Below the pieces are notes generated by a model. The model ran no database searches, was not told the origin of the DNA, and worked only from the letters and a program-made list of their open reading frames with translations. Position numbers and translations under genes: made by a program. Below are positions 24,571 to 37,569 of a stretch of 39,609 nt of DNA, piece by piece. Within the stretch, counting starts at the first letter, position 1, and each line of letters starts with the position of its first letter. The stretch is taken from NCBI GenBank assembly GCA_022072085.1, contig JAJVII010000069.1:1-39609 (forward strand), written 5' to 3'. This stretch comes from Phycisphaerae bacterium. Lineage in GTDB: Bacteria; Planctomycetota; Phycisphaerae; JAJVII01.

Positions 24571-26271
24571 ATGAAGTTCCCCGTGTTCCGGAAGATCTCG
24601 CTGGCAGCCAAGGTGCGGCTGCTGTTCGGGGCGGCGCTGCTGCTGATTATCGCGGCGGCCCTGTTCGTGCCGTGGGACCGGATGGAACGGCTGTCGCGGC
24701 AGCAGGACATCGTCGAGGCCCAGCGGGCTGCGACGCTCGTGCTGCTGGAGCGGTGCTCCGGGGCAGCGGCCCCCAGGCCGGCGGCCCAGGGCGAGCCGGC
24801 GCACCCCCTGGAGCCGCTGTGGCAGAAGCTGCGGATGGGCGCGTCGTCGTCGCGGCAGCCGCGGACGGAATTGCTGGTCCCCCCGCCGCCGCGCAACCAG
24901 GCCAAGGGACTGGTCGCCGCGGCCCTGGAGCACTTCGAGCAGAACCCCCGAGACCTGGAGGCATTCCCGTCAGCCGACTCGGGCAAAGGCAGAAGCGGCG
25001 GGCAACGGGAGATCGAATACTTCCGGGCCCTGCGGATCACCGGCTCCTGCGTCCAGTGCCACGTCGGCGAGAACGCGGTGGCGACGACGCGGTTCAACAC
25101 CAACGAGCTGGCCGGCATCATCCACGTGACGATTCCGGCGGCCACGACGTCGGCCCAGACGCGCTGGAACCGGATCAGCGTCGTCGGCGCCGGGCTGCTG
25201 GCGCTGATCCTGGGCGTGCTGGTCTTCTACGTCATCATGCAGAGCCTGGTGTTGTCGCCGGTGCGGCGGCTGCGTCGGCTGGCCGACCGCATCGGCGAGG
25301 GCGAGCTGAGCGTCCGCTCGACGATCAGCACGGGCGACGAGTTCGAGCGGCTGGCCAAGGCGTTCAACCAGATGCTCGAGCGTCTCCAGAGCGGCCAGCA
25401 GCAGATGCGGCAGATCAACGAGTCGCTCAACAGCAAGATGGACGAGCTGGCCCGGGCGAACATCGCGCTGTTCGAGAGCAACCGGCTCAAGAGTGAGTTC
25501 CTGGCGCGGGTCAGCCACGAGCTGCGGACGCCGCTGAATTCGATCATCGGCTTCGCCGAGGTGCTGCGCGACCAGATGATCGAGCAGCAGCGGCGCAACC
25601 CCGAGGAGACGCAGGCCGGCAAGGCCGCCCGCTACGCCGACAACATCCTGACCAGCGGGCGGATGCTACTGGAGCTGATCAACGACCTCCTGGACCTGGC
25701 CAAGATCGAGGCCGGCAAGATGGTTGTGCGGCTGGAGAAGGTGGTCATCCGCGAGTTGGTCGAGGCCGTGGTGAACTTCATGCGGCCGTCTGCTGACAAA
25801 AAGAACCTGAGCGTGCAGGTCGCGATCGACGCCGACCTGCCGCTGGTGACCACCGACGGCGGGAAGTTCCAGCAGATCCTCTACAACCTGTTCTCCAACG
25901 CGGTGAAGTTCACCCCGCCGCGCGGCAAGGTGGTTGTGCGGGCCCGCCGACTGGAGGAGGGGCAGATGCAGTTGTCGGTCAGCGACACCGGCCCGGGCAT
26001 CCCGCCGGAGGACCACGAGGCCATCTTCGAGAAGTTCCACCAGCTCGACACGTCGGCCACGCGCGAGCACGGCGGGACCGGGCTGGGCCTGGCCATCAGC
26101 CGCGAGCTGGCGTCGATGCTCGGCGGCCGCCTGGGCGTGTCCAGCAAGCTGGGCGAGGGCTCGACCTTTTCGCTGACCATTCCGCTGGAGCCGCCGCCCA
26201 AGGACGAGGGCGATCGTCCAGCCGGCCAGCCGCCGGATGCGGCGTCCGACGCGCCGGCGGAGAAGGTCTGA
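24571..26271 (+). CDS. Sensor histidine kinase with periplasmic CxxCH heme motif
   Basis: 566 residues. Helix one about 15-32, periplasmic sensor 33-200, helix two about 203-224, then a HAMP domain ([20 protein letters not shown]), a coiled coil, the dimerisation domain with phospho-acceptor His316 in [20 protein letters not shown], and an ATPase domain with Asn443 (N box, [10 protein letters not shown]), DTGPGIPP and [10 protein letters not shown]. The sensor contains [13 protein letters not shown], Cys160-Cys163-His164, a c-type heme attachment motif, after YFRALRITG; this fits DUF3365/Tll0287-like heme sensors, which report redox or gas ligands. No receiver domain and no response regulator gene are adjacent, so its partner is elsewhere. 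The FkbM gene follows 42 bases downstream. Confidence 0.93.
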   Translation: MKFPVFRKISLAAKVRLLFGAALLLIIAAALFVPWDRMERLSRQQDIVEAQRAATLVLLERCSGAAAPRPAAQGEPAHPLEPLWQKLRMGASSSRQPRTELLVPPPPRNQAKGLVAAALEHFEQNPRDLEAFPSADSGKGRSGGQREIEYFRALRITGSCVQCHVGENAVATTRFNTNELAGIIHVTIPAATTSAQTRWNRISVVGAGLLALILGVLVFYVIMQSLVLSPVRRLRRLADRIGEGELSVRSTISTGDEFERLAKAFNQMLERLQSGQQQMRQINESLNSKMDELARANIALFESNRLKSEFLARVSHELRTPLNSIIGFAEVLRDQMIEQQRRNPEETQAGKAARYADNILTSGRMLLELINDLLDLAKIEAGKMVVRLEKVVIRELVEAVVNFMRPSADKKNLSVQVAIDADLPLVTTDGGKFQQILYNLFSNAVKFTPPRGKVVVRARRLEEGQMQLSVSDTGPGIPPEDHEAIFEKFHQLDTSATREHGGTGLGLAISRELASMLGGRLGVSSKLGEGSTFSLTIPLEPPPKDEGDRPAGQPPDAASDAPAEKV

Positions 26272-26313
26272 GACTTCCCAACCATCACGTTCCAAAGAGG
26301 CCAGCCGCCAGCC

Positions 26314-27219
26314 ATGTCGCGAGCGACCCGCATGTTCCGAAGGATTCCTTTCCTGGGCCGGCTGGCCCGGCAAGTCTACGAGCGCTATCTGCTGGGACAG
26401 TGGCCCCGCCCCCGCCGGCAGTCCCGGCCGCAGCCGGGCGGGCTGGTTGAGATTGAGACGGCGTCGGGCCATCGGATGTTGATGGAAGCCGAGGATCGGA
26501 GCGTGCTGCCCCGGCTGGCCTACGACGGCTTCTGGGAGGACGGGGTCACACGGCGGTTCTGTCGCCTGCTGCGGGCCGGAGCGAACGTCATCGACATCGG
26601 CGCCAACGCCGGATACTACACGCTCCTGGCGGCCGGGCGCGTCGGGCCGGGCGGGAGGGTGTTCGCCTTCGACGCCCACCCGCGGATGGTCGAACTGCTG
26701 GGGCGCAGCCTGTCAATCAATGGGCTGGCCGATCGGGTCGAGCTGGTGAACGCCGCCGTCGCCGACCGGGCCGGCCGGATCGGGTTCAACGTCCTGCGGC
26801 ACTACGCGGGCAACAGTTCGATCGCCCACACGCCGGACCCTGCCTGGACGCATGGCGCCCGCGTCGAGAGGATCGAGGTCCCCTGCGTTTCGTTGGACGG
26901 GTTTTTTCGCGGGCGTGAGGTCCGCATCGACGTGATCAAGATGGACGCCGAGGGGAGCGAGCCGCTGATCCTGGAGGGGATGGGCGAACTGCTGGCCCGC
27001 TGCCCGGCGGTGCGGCTGATCTGCGAGTTCAACCCGCTGATGATCCGGCAGGTCGGCGGCGACCCGACGGAGTATCTGCTCCGGCTCCGGTCGCTGGGCT
27101 TGGAGCTGCGCGTCGTCACGGCGACGGGGCGATGCCCGACCGTGACGCCGGACGAACTGGCCGGGCGGGAGGCGAGCCTCTACCTGGCGCGACCCTCGCG
27201 GCTCAGTACCAGAGGTTGA
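26314..27219 (+). CDS. FkbM-family methyltransferase
   Basis: 301 residues. The SAM-binding motif I is NVIDIGANAGYYTLLAAGRV (from residue 91) and the acidic loop after strand two is VFAFDAHPRM. The family hallmark IKMDAEGSEPLILEGM (about 208-223) is followed by RLICEFNPLMI. FkbM-type enzymes methylate oxygen or nitrogen of polyketides, sugars and polysaccharides. The N-terminus is basic (RMFRRIPFLGRLARQVYERY) and could lie along a membrane. It follows the histidine kinase gene closely and its end overlaps by 17 bases the end of the convergent zinc-ribbon gene. Acceptor substrate unknown. Confidence 0.92.
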   Translation: MSRATRMFRRIPFLGRLARQVYERYLLGQWPRPRRQSRPQPGGLVEIETASGHRMLMEAEDRSVLPRLAYDGFWEDGVTRRFCRLLRAGANVIDIGANAGYYTLLAAGRVGPGGRVFAFDAHPRMVELLGRSLSINGLADRVELVNAAVADRAGRIGFNVLRHYAGNSSIAHTPDPAWTHGARVERIEVPCVSLDGFFRGREVRIDVIKMDAEGSEPLILEGMGELLARCPAVRLICEFNPLMIRQVGGDPTEYLLRLRSLGLELRVVTATGRCPTVTPDELAGREASLYLARPSRLSTRG

Positions 27220-27748
27220 GGATCAGGTTGGGCTCGGGATGCTTGCCGGCCATGACGCCGATAGCCGACGTGACGAACTTGACCTCGACGTCGGGGTTCT
27301 CGTCGAGCCACTCGTTGATGGCCTGGTCGAGAAAGTCGATGGACTCGACCTGAATCTTGGAGTGGAACGTCCGCACGCGCGTCGCGCCCTTGCCGGTCAC
27401 GACGGTCGGCCGCTTGAATTCCTTTCGCCGGCGGATCGTGGAACGCTTCTGGCTGAAGCTCTGAATCTTGGAGCCGGCCGGCTCGCTTTCGTCAACGTCC
27501 ACCAGGCTGATCGGCTCGTCCTCGATCGGCTCGCCTTCGAGGGCGGCCACTTCGCTGACTTCCTCCGTCGGCGCTGGGGCGTCTTCGGGCGACACGGCCG
27601 ACTTGCCGACGTCCTCGATCGCCGACCGCTTTTCCGCGTAGCAGACCGCGCACAGGAGTTGCCCGGCCCATCGGCCGGCCCGGCCCTGGTCAACGTGCTC
27701 GGGATAGACGCTCGCGCCGCATGCCTCGCAAACCTGCATCTCAGCCAT
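27203..27748 (-). CDS. Zinc-ribbon protein of unknown function
   Basis: 181 residues starting MAEMQVC, with a near-perfect AGGAGG eight bases before the ATG. Two CxxC pairs, Cys7/Cys10 (CEACGAS) and Cys33/Cys36 (CAVCYAEKR), make a zinc ribbon. Residues about 45-90 are acidic and low in complexity (APAPTEEVSEVAALEGEPIE). The C-terminal 60 residues (RVRTFHSKIQVESIDFLDQA and INEWLDENPDVEVKFVTSAI) form a compact domain I associate with planctomycete proteins without a known role. Its stop lies inside the end of the convergent FkbM gene. A regulatory or nucleic-acid-binding role is possible but not shown. Confidence 0.85.
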   Translation of the reverse strand: MAEMQVCEACGASVYPEHVDQGRAGRWAGQLLCAVCYAEKRSAIEDVGKSAVSPEDAPAPTEEVSEVAALEGEPIEDEPISLVDVDESEPAGSKIQSFSQKRSTIRRRKEFKRPTVVTGKGATRVRTFHSKIQVESIDFLDQAINEWLDENPDVEVKFVTSAIGVMAGKHPEPNLILNLWY

Positions 27749-27889
27749 GATGTGGACCTCCTGCAACGGGCGGTGGAGAAATGACCGGGCGCATTATACG
27801 GGGTCCGGGGTGGGGCGTGCAAATGGGCTGCGGGCCCGTGTCGCCGAGCGATCCGGTCAGTTGCGTCGAGGAAACGCCGGTTGAAATGC

Positions 27890-28597
27890 TCAGGCGGTCG
27901 TGCCGATCAGTCGCTGCTGGCCGGTGGAAGACGCGCTGGTCTGGCCGACGGCGGGGCCGGCTGGGGGACGGTATTTCACCACACGGGCCGGCTGGCCCAC
28001 GCAGGTCGTGAACGGCGGCACGTCGCGCAGGACCACGCTGCCGGCGCCGACGACGGCCCCCTGCCCGATCGTCAGCCCCTGGATCACCACCGCGCCGATG
28101 CCGACGAAGGCAGCCGGCCCGACCGTGACGTGGCCGGCCAGCTTGGTGCCGGGGCAGATGTGGGCGGCCTGTCCGACGGTGCATTCGTGCTCGACGATGC
28201 AACCGGTGTTGAGGATGGCCGAGTCTGAAACTTTCACATGCGGGCAGACCATCGCCCCGGCGGCGATGACGACGTTGCTGCCGATCTCGACGGTGTGCGA
28301 CAGGGCAGCCGTCGGGTGGATGGCGTTGACCAGTTCGATGCCGTGGTTGCCGACGACAGACGCGTAGAACTTGCGGGTGGGGTTGTCGCCGATGGCCACG
28401 ATGGCCCCGCTGATGCCGCGGCTGCGCAGCTCGTTCAGCAGCGTCACGTCGCCGAGGACGGGGTAGCCGTCCACGTATTGCCCGTGCAGGGCCTTGTTGC
28501 CGTCGAGGAAGCCCTTGACGTGGTAGTGCTTGGACGTCAGCAGGATGTCCAGGACCACGCGCCCGTGGCCGCCCGCGCCGATGATGACAACGTCCAT
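27890..28597 (-). CDS. NeuD/PglD-type sugar O- or N-acyltransferase
   Basis: 235 residues. The N-terminus (MDVVIIGAGGHGRVVLDILL) is the Rossmann-like sugar-binding part of the NeuD/PglD family, followed by a left-handed beta-helix of hexapeptide repeats (IGSNVVIAAGAMVCPHVKVS and VTVGPAAFVGIGAVVIQGLT). The catalytic base is His137 in GCIVEHECTVG, which deprotonates the sugar amine or hydroxyl for acetyl transfer from acetyl-CoA. Members acetylate sialic acids or bacillosamine-type sugars of surface glycans. The C-terminal tail (about 215-235) is unusual for the family and low in complexity. It lies alone; AAGGGTGTCGC precedes the ATG. Confidence 0.92.
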   Translation of the reverse strand: MDVVIIGAGGHGRVVLDILLTSKHYHVKGFLDGNKALHGQYVDGYPVLGDVTLLNELRSRGISGAIVAIGDNPTRKFYASVVGNHGIELVNAIHPTAALSHTVEIGSNVVIAAGAMVCPHVKVSDSAILNTGCIVEHECTVGQAAHICPGTKLAGHVTVGPAAFVGIGAVVIQGLTIGQGAVVGAGSVVLRDVPPFTTCVGQPARVVKYRPPAGPAVGQTSASSTGQQRLIGTTA

Positions 28598-28739
28598 GCG
28601 ACACCCTTGGCCCGGCGGGCCGATAGCGGCGAACGTTACGCTTTATCGGACATCGGCAACGGCGGGGTTAACGCAAAATCAGGCCCGGACCGCCCCGCGG
28701 CGGCGGCCTATGCGGGCTGAATGGGCGGATGAAGCGGGC

Positions 28740-30983
28740 TCAGTGCATGGCCGCCGGCCGGGGCCAGTGGTCGATTGCCCAGGAGACGACGCCGGGCAGA
28801 ATCTCGTCGGCGCGGGCCTTGGCCAACTGATCGTCGGCCGGCTCGCCGGCCGACTGGGCCCGGCGGGCCCGGGCGAAGTCGAGAACGGCCTGAAGGTTCA
28901 GGACCATGTCGGCCAGTTCGGGAGACTCGGCGCCCTCAAGAGCAAACGCCCGCAGCACGGCCGGCGCACAACTGCTGGAATATATCCGCGAGGCCAGCCG
29001 ATCGACCAGGGCGGATTCGTTGAGACGCCCGGCTTCGCACAGCAGAAGCAGCCGGTGTTCCTCCGGCAGCGTGTCCAGGAGAGGGTCGCCCCCCTTGCGA
29101 ACGATGGCGACGGCCCGATCGGGCGAATCCGCGATCGCCATCATCAGCTCCAGCATATCGCGGGCGGTCGGGTCCTCCACCTGCTCCAACCCGGGCAGAG
29201 CAGGAACCCCGCCCCGGACCCGGAGGGCGAAGTTGAATCGAGCGACCGGCGGGGCTTCTTCTCCGCCCATAACAAACTTGCGGAGAACATACTCCTCGTC
29301 CTGGGCCGGATAGACGTTGGGATAGCGCCGCAGCAGGCGGGCATAGATGACGGCCAGTTCGTAATCCAACTCGTCGGCGTGAGCGTCGACAAACCTGGCG
29401 ACGCTCCGCAGCGCGTCCTCGCCGCGGCCGGCGGCCGTCAGGCACAGCGCGTAGATACTCCGCAGCGCGGAATCGAATTCGTCCTCGGACAGATCGGCCA
29501 ACTGATCGAAGGCCGGGATGGCCTCGTCAAACCGCCGCAACACGTAGAAGCCCCACGCGCGGGCGCGAACGATGTAGACATCCTTCGGAAATCGCTTGGC
29601 CAACCCGTCCAGCAGCACAATGGCGGCCTCCGGCTGCTCGATCCTCGCCCTGAGGTAGGCGGCCGCCGGGGAGTCGGGCTGCTCCTCGGCCATCTTGCGA
29701 TAGATGGCGCGGGCCTGCTCGACCTGGCCCGCGGCCTGGAGCGAATCCTGGTAGACGCGGTGCAGGTCCACGCTGTCGGGATGGGTCTTGAGCAGGGGGG
29801 CGAGCAGGTCCGCGGCAGCCTGCGGCCCGCGGGAACGACGCGCGAAACCGGCGGCAAGGCTCACGGCCGCCAGGTTGTCCGGCTCGGCCATGGCCACAGG
29901 CTCGAGGAATCGGGCGGCCTTCTCGAAGTCCCCCCCGGAAGTCATGTAGCGCAGAGAAGCCATCCATCCGCCGGGCGCAACGTCGACGCAGATCCGCTCG
30001 ACGACCTGAAGCTTGGCGTCCATCTCGATTGTCCGCGGCGGCTGCTTGAAGGGGTAGTCCGCCGTGTCGAAGACGACCACGCGCCGGCCGATCAGCCACG
30101 TCACGTCATTCGGGTTGCCCTTGACCTCGCCGGGGGCCTTGCCGGCGTAGTAATGAATCTTTTCCTGGTAGAGCGGCGCCGCCCCGAGAACGTTGTAGAC
30201 CACGAGTTTCTTCCAGGCGGGAATCCGGTCGTCGTGCTCGTCGAGGACCCGGCCGCCCGAGTCGGTCACTTTGATCCGGCAGTCGCCGGTGGGGACTCTG
30301 AGCGTCTCGTGGCCGCCGGGCGCGACGCGGACGCTCCTGTCGCCCACGTCCACGACCACGGAGACGTCCAGCGCGTTGAGGACGTGCAAGTCCGCTCGCG
30401 TGCCGGTCCGGTACACGGTCCAGGCACTCGCGAGAGCCACCAGCAGCAATCCGACCAGCAAGCTGCGACCGTATATTCTGGGCCCGCCGGTCATGGGGAC
30501 CGAGCCGAAGAAATACCAGCCGCGCGGCTGGGCATCGCGGACGAGGTACTGGCGAACCGGAAACAGAGGGATGAACAGGAAGGTGAACCAGAGGGTGGCG
30601 ATGTAGGTGTTGTCCCGCGGGTCGAAATCGGTCCGGCCCATCAGGCAATGGCCGATCCCATTGACGCGGCTCAAGCCCGGCGCGCCCGCGCGCTGGATGA
30701 ACAGGCGGCGGTTGCTCAGCAGTTCGCGGATGACGACGCGCTGCTCCGGGTCGGCGCAGGCCTTGAGCTTCTTCTCGAGGAGCCGATGTATGCGGGCGGG
30801 CTTGCCGGCGTCAATCGCCTGCCGGACGGCGGGGTCGTCGAGCACGGCCTTCTGGGCCGGGGTGAACTCGTCGGGCGACGGTTCGGACGCCGTCTGCTCC
30901 GTCGGGGAAAGCACCACGGGCTCGGAAGCCGAGAGATCGTCCCCGGCCAGGCGATAGAGGTCGTCCTTGAAAGGATCGGACAT
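28740..30983 (-). CDS. TPR-repeat membrane protein
   Basis: 747 residues. The cytoplasmic N-terminus (about 1-125) is acidic then helical (DDPAVRQAIDAGKPARIHRL). Two hydrophobic segments lie at about 127-145 (TYIATLWFTFLFIPLFPVRQ) and 172-192 (GRSLLVGLLLVALASAWTVY). A beta-rich part (about 200-330) precedes the TPR-like helical repeats, from about residue 355 to the end, for example VDLHRVYQDSLQAAGQVEQA and AWGFYVLRRFDEAIPAFDQL. TPR arrays bind partner proteins; no enzymatic motif is visible. TACAAT 51 bases before the ATG (31034-31039) may be its -10 element. Function unknown, possibly scaffold or stress-related in the envelope. Confidence 0.85.
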   Translation of the reverse strand: MSDPFKDDLYRLAGDDLSASEPVVLSPTEQTASEPSPDEFTPAQKAVLDDPAVRQAIDAGKPARIHRLLEKKLKACADPEQRVVIRELLSNRRLFIQRAGAPGLSRVNGIGHCLMGRTDFDPRDNTYIATLWFTFLFIPLFPVRQYLVRDAQPRGWYFFGSVPMTGGPRIYGRSLLVGLLLVALASAWTVYRTGTRADLHVLNALDVSVVVDVGDRSVRVAPGGHETLRVPTGDCRIKVTDSGGRVLDEHDDRIPAWKKLVVYNVLGAAPLYQEKIHYYAGKAPGEVKGNPNDVTWLIGRRVVVFDTADYPFKQPPRTIEMDAKLQVVERICVDVAPGGWMASLRYMTSGGDFEKAARFLEPVAMAEPDNLAAVSLAAGFARRSRGPQAAADLLAPLLKTHPDSVDLHRVYQDSLQAAGQVEQARAIYRKMAEEQPDSPAAAYLRARIEQPEAAIVLLDGLAKRFPKDVYIVRARAWGFYVLRRFDEAIPAFDQLADLSEDEFDSALRSIYALCLTAAGRGEDALRSVARFVDAHADELDYELAVIYARLLRRYPNVYPAQDEEYVLRKFVMGGEEAPPVARFNFALRVRGGVPALPGLEQVEDPTARDMLELMMAIADSPDRAVAIVRKGGDPLLDTLPEEHRLLLLCEAGRLNESALVDRLASRIYSSSCAPAVLRAFALEGAESPELADMVLNLQAVLDFARARRAQSAGEPADDQLAKARADEILPGVVSWAIDHWPRPAAMH

Positions 30984-31061
30984 TGTCAGCGTCTCCCCAG
31001 GAAAATGAGTCCGGCAGAAGCCGGCCGGGGAGAATTGTATCGCCGTGAGCGGGGCGGCGGG

Positions 31062-31102
31062 AGCAAAAAGAAAAAGCCCGCTCGCCGAAGCGAACGGGCT
31101 TT
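31062..31102 (-). terminator. rRNA operon terminator
   Basis: On the minus strand, AAAGCCCGTTCGC pairs with GCGAGCGGGCTTT across a short TTCG-type loop and is followed by a T-rich tract (TTTTTCTTTTT). It stands just after the 5S rRNA end and is a textbook factor-independent terminator. Confidence 0.9.
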
Positions 31103-31111
31103 GTGTATAAA

Positions 31112-31227
31112 TCCCGGCACCAACCTACTCTCGCTGGGCATGACGCCCAACTACCATCGGCGAACCGGGCTTAACTTCTGAGTTCGGAATGGGATCAGGT
31201 GTTTCCCCGGCTCCATGGGCACCGGAA
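31112..31227 (-). rRNA. rrf: 5S ribosomal RNA
   Basis: About 116 bases on the minus strand. The conserved CCCATTCCGAACTCAGAAGT core and GAGAGTAGGT block are present. The ends pair to form the outer stem (TTCCGGTG with TGCCGGGA, with G-T pairs), which sets the coordinates. Last gene of the rRNA operon. Confidence 0.93.
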
Positions 31228-31334
31228 AGTCGTTGGACGGCGCCGCCGAGGCGGGCCGGTGACCTTCAGGTGAAGACGATCAAGCGTGGGTGGCGTTCAG
31301 CCACGAAGCGTTATGAGATCGAGAGCGAATCATC

Positions 31335-34330
<2,996 letters not shown>

Positions 34331-34480
34331 GATGGTTCGCTGTCGACTTTCTGACAACCTCCACCCAGGCAATCGCCTTGAACGATTCGCCTCATAGCGC
34401 TCTTGCCTCCGCCCGACGATGACATACATCCATCGCCGTGCGGAGACTGTGCGGTGAACACCTACACACGTCTTGATCGT

Positions 34481-34499
34481 TCTTCACTTGTCAAAGAGT
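34481..34499 (-). promoter_or_regulatory. boxA-like antitermination site before 23S
   Basis: On the minus strand CTCTTTGACAAGTGAAGA matches the leader element CTCTTTGAAAAGTGAACA at 37236-37253 in 16 of 18 bases. In E. coli, boxA in the leader and in the 16S-23S spacer recruits NusB/S10. Its repetition here supports antitermination across the whole operon, including the inserted protein gene. The rest of the 307-base gap between 23S and tRNA-Ala holds no gene. Confidence 0.65.
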
Positions 34500-34636
34500 C
34501 CGGCGATCCGATGATCCGGATCGCCCCGGGCTATTCCGGGCGTCCGGGTCGCCGCAGCGGCCCGGACGCTCGGACTGCCCGCGGTCGCGGGCAGGCCGGG
34601 CAAGTCTATTCTGTTGTGTCGGCCGACTCCATCGGA

Positions 34637-34709
34637 TGGAGACGACCGGGATCGAACCGGCAACCCCCAGCTTGCAAAGCTGGTGCTCTCCCAATTGAGC
34701 TACGTCCCC
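34637..34709 (-). tRNA. tRNA-Ala (anticodon TGC)
   Basis: 73 bases on the minus strand, GGGGACGTAGCTCAATTGGG at the start and TTTGCAA in the anticodon loop. The acceptor stem GGGGACG/CGTCTCC contains the G3-U70 pair that identifies alanine tRNA. The CCA end is not encoded. It lies 28 bases downstream of the membrane protein gene stop. Confidence 0.95.
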
Positions 34710-34737
34710 GGTTCGACGACTGCTCAGATGTCGAGGC

Positions 34738-35196
34738 CTACAACCGGCTCTCCGGCGGATTCTCGCCGGGCTTGGGGGCCGAGGGGGCCGCCTGACCGCT
34801 GGCCGGAGCACTGCTCGCTCCGCCCGCCAGGTCGGCAACCGCATCGCCGCCGCACTGACTCCAGAACGCCCCGAGCACGGCGATCACGCCGTCCAGGACG
34901 ATGTAAACGTTCATGCCACCGAAATCTGCCAGCCGGCTGGGCGTCATGGCAGCAGCCGTCGCAGCGATGGCAACCAAACCAAGCACTTTGGCCAGTTTGT
35001 CATACATCAGCACGGCGCCTACGGCCACCGCACCACCCAGGATCATAATGATGATGCCCTGGAAGATGCCGTTGGCCTTCGCCCCGCCGCCCTGGCCATA
35101 GGTCTCAAAGGAGGCGACCAGGATCAATCCGATGAGGCTGAAGACAGCGACGATCACACCGCCACCTGCGGTGACCCACTTGCCCAGGTCCTTCAT
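34738..35196 (-). CDS. Four-helix membrane protein gene inside the rRNA operon spacer
   Basis: 152 residues from the ATG at 35196; AAAGGGA lies five bases upstream. An ATG at 35211 and a TTG at 35220 are in frame but have no ribosome binding site. Hydrophobic segments lie at about 8-29 (VTAGGGVIVAVFSLIGLILV), 44-64 (IFQGIIIMILGGAVAVGAVL), 69-85 (KVLGLVAIAATAAAMTP) and 96-114 (NVYIVLDGVIAVLGAFW). The last 30 residues are alanine/proline/serine-rich. Codon choice resembles the other genes here. It is on the same strand as the rRNAs, 44 bases after tRNA-Ile and 28 before tRNA-Ala, with no separate promoter or terminator visible, so it must be read from the rRNA promoters. Cutting out the tRNAs would release it as an mRNA with short ends. 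I recognise no family; its function is unknown. The intact frame, start site and helices argue for a real gene. Confidence 0.85.
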   Translation of the reverse strand: MKDLGKWVTAGGGVIVAVFSLIGLILVASFETYGQGGGAKANGIFQGIIIMILGGAVAVGAVLMYDKLAKVLGLVAIAATAAAMTPSRLADFGGMNVYIVLDGVIAVLGAFWSQCGGDAVADLAGGASSAPASGQAAPSAPKPGENPPESRL

Positions 35197-35240
35197 GGGA
35201 GTCCCTTTCATGGGTGACAACGGGCCGACTGGAATTCAAA

Positions 35241-35317
35241 TGGTGGGCCCGGGTAGATTCGAACTACCGACCTTGCCCTTATCAGGGGCACGCTCTAACC
35301 AACTGAGCTACGAGCCC
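35241..35317 (-). tRNA. tRNA-Ile (anticodon GAT)
   Basis: 77 bases on the minus strand, from GGGCTCGTAGCTCAGTTGGT to GGGCCCACCA. The anticodon loop CTGATAA gives GAT; the stems pair fully and CCA is encoded. Together with tRNA-Ala it forms the classical spacer pair, here separated by a protein gene. Confidence 0.95.
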
Positions 35318-35469
35318 GTGAGGGCCCGCCGCCGGTCGGCAACGGGCGCCAATCGCGTCGCCATGCCCGCCTGGAGGCGGGCAGAAAATATTGGAGAACA
35401 GTTAGGAGGGCGAGAAGGTGCTGACGTACAACCGGATCCCTTGCGGGTCCCGGCGTCTAGATAATCCTC

Positions 35470-37050
<1,581 letters not shown>

Positions 37051-37109
37051 TTATCTTCACGATCCCTTCCGCCGAAGCGGTCGGGCTCCATGTCGATAAA
37101 AACGTAGGC

Positions 37110-37145
37110 TCAAACATTCTGTCGAGACGTGTCGAGAATGTTTGA
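37110..37145 (-). other. Leader hairpin upstream of 16S
   Basis: TCAAACATTCT and AGAATGTTTGA form an 11-base stem (37110-37120 with 37135-37145) about 60 bases before the 16S 5' end. A smaller hairpin, CACACCATAGTGTG, lies at 37151-37164. They are probably leader folds used in pre-rRNA processing. Confidence 0.55.
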
Positions 37146-37241
37146 GGTTTCACACCATAGTGTGATTGTCTCACCCGACCCCGCGCTCAACACGTGACGC
37201 GCGGACTCGAGCCACATTCTCGCTCGCTCCTAACTGTTCAC

Positions 37242-37253
37242 TTTTCAAAGAGC
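37242..37253 (-). promoter_or_regulatory. boxA-like antitermination site in the rRNA leader
   Basis: GCTCTTTGAAAA on the minus strand resembles the bacterial boxA consensus TGCTCTTTAACA. It lies downstream of the proximal promoter and of a small leader hairpin (ACCGCCC/GGGCGGT, 37258-37279). A near copy precedes 23S. Confidence 0.6.
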
Positions 37254-37287
37254 TTGCACCGCCCGAACAATGGGGCGGTAAGGGTCA

Positions 37288-37316
37288 ATGATGCCAAAAT
37301 TCCGGCACCAAGTCAA
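37288..37316 (-). promoter_or_regulatory. rRNA promoter P2 with UP-like A-tract
   Basis: On the minus strand TTGACT (37311-37316), a 17-base spacer and CATCAT (37288-37293). Directly upstream lies an A-rich tract with eight A's in a row (37342-37349) and GGAAAAGCG, resembling an UP element. Start of transcription near 37281. Confidence 0.6.
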
Positions 37317-37569
37317 CCCCTTGTATCGCTTTTCCGCAACCTTTTTTTTCGTCGCCCGACTCACGCGGCGACGACACCATCGGCCTGGCCTTGCAGGCCC
37401 GTTGCGGTTTCGACTTTTCAAGGGATATCGGCCAGCCCTTGCGGGCCAACCCGGTCCCGACGGACATCTGTGTCCTGCCGCCGTTCGCTCACAGCGGCCT
37501 GTCCTGTCGGAACTCGAAGTGCTTCCGACACCTTGTCGCCCGATGCGGTATTCCCATCGAGCGTGCATC

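Noticed and set aside
28530-31181. Long plus-strand frame opposite the TPR gene and into the rRNA terminator
   Set aside because: It runs into the 5S gene region and covers a well-supported minus-strand gene.
35365-35382. Hairpin between 16S and tRNA-Ile as a terminator
   Set aside because: On the rRNA strand no T-run follows, and termination there would silence 23S and 5S.
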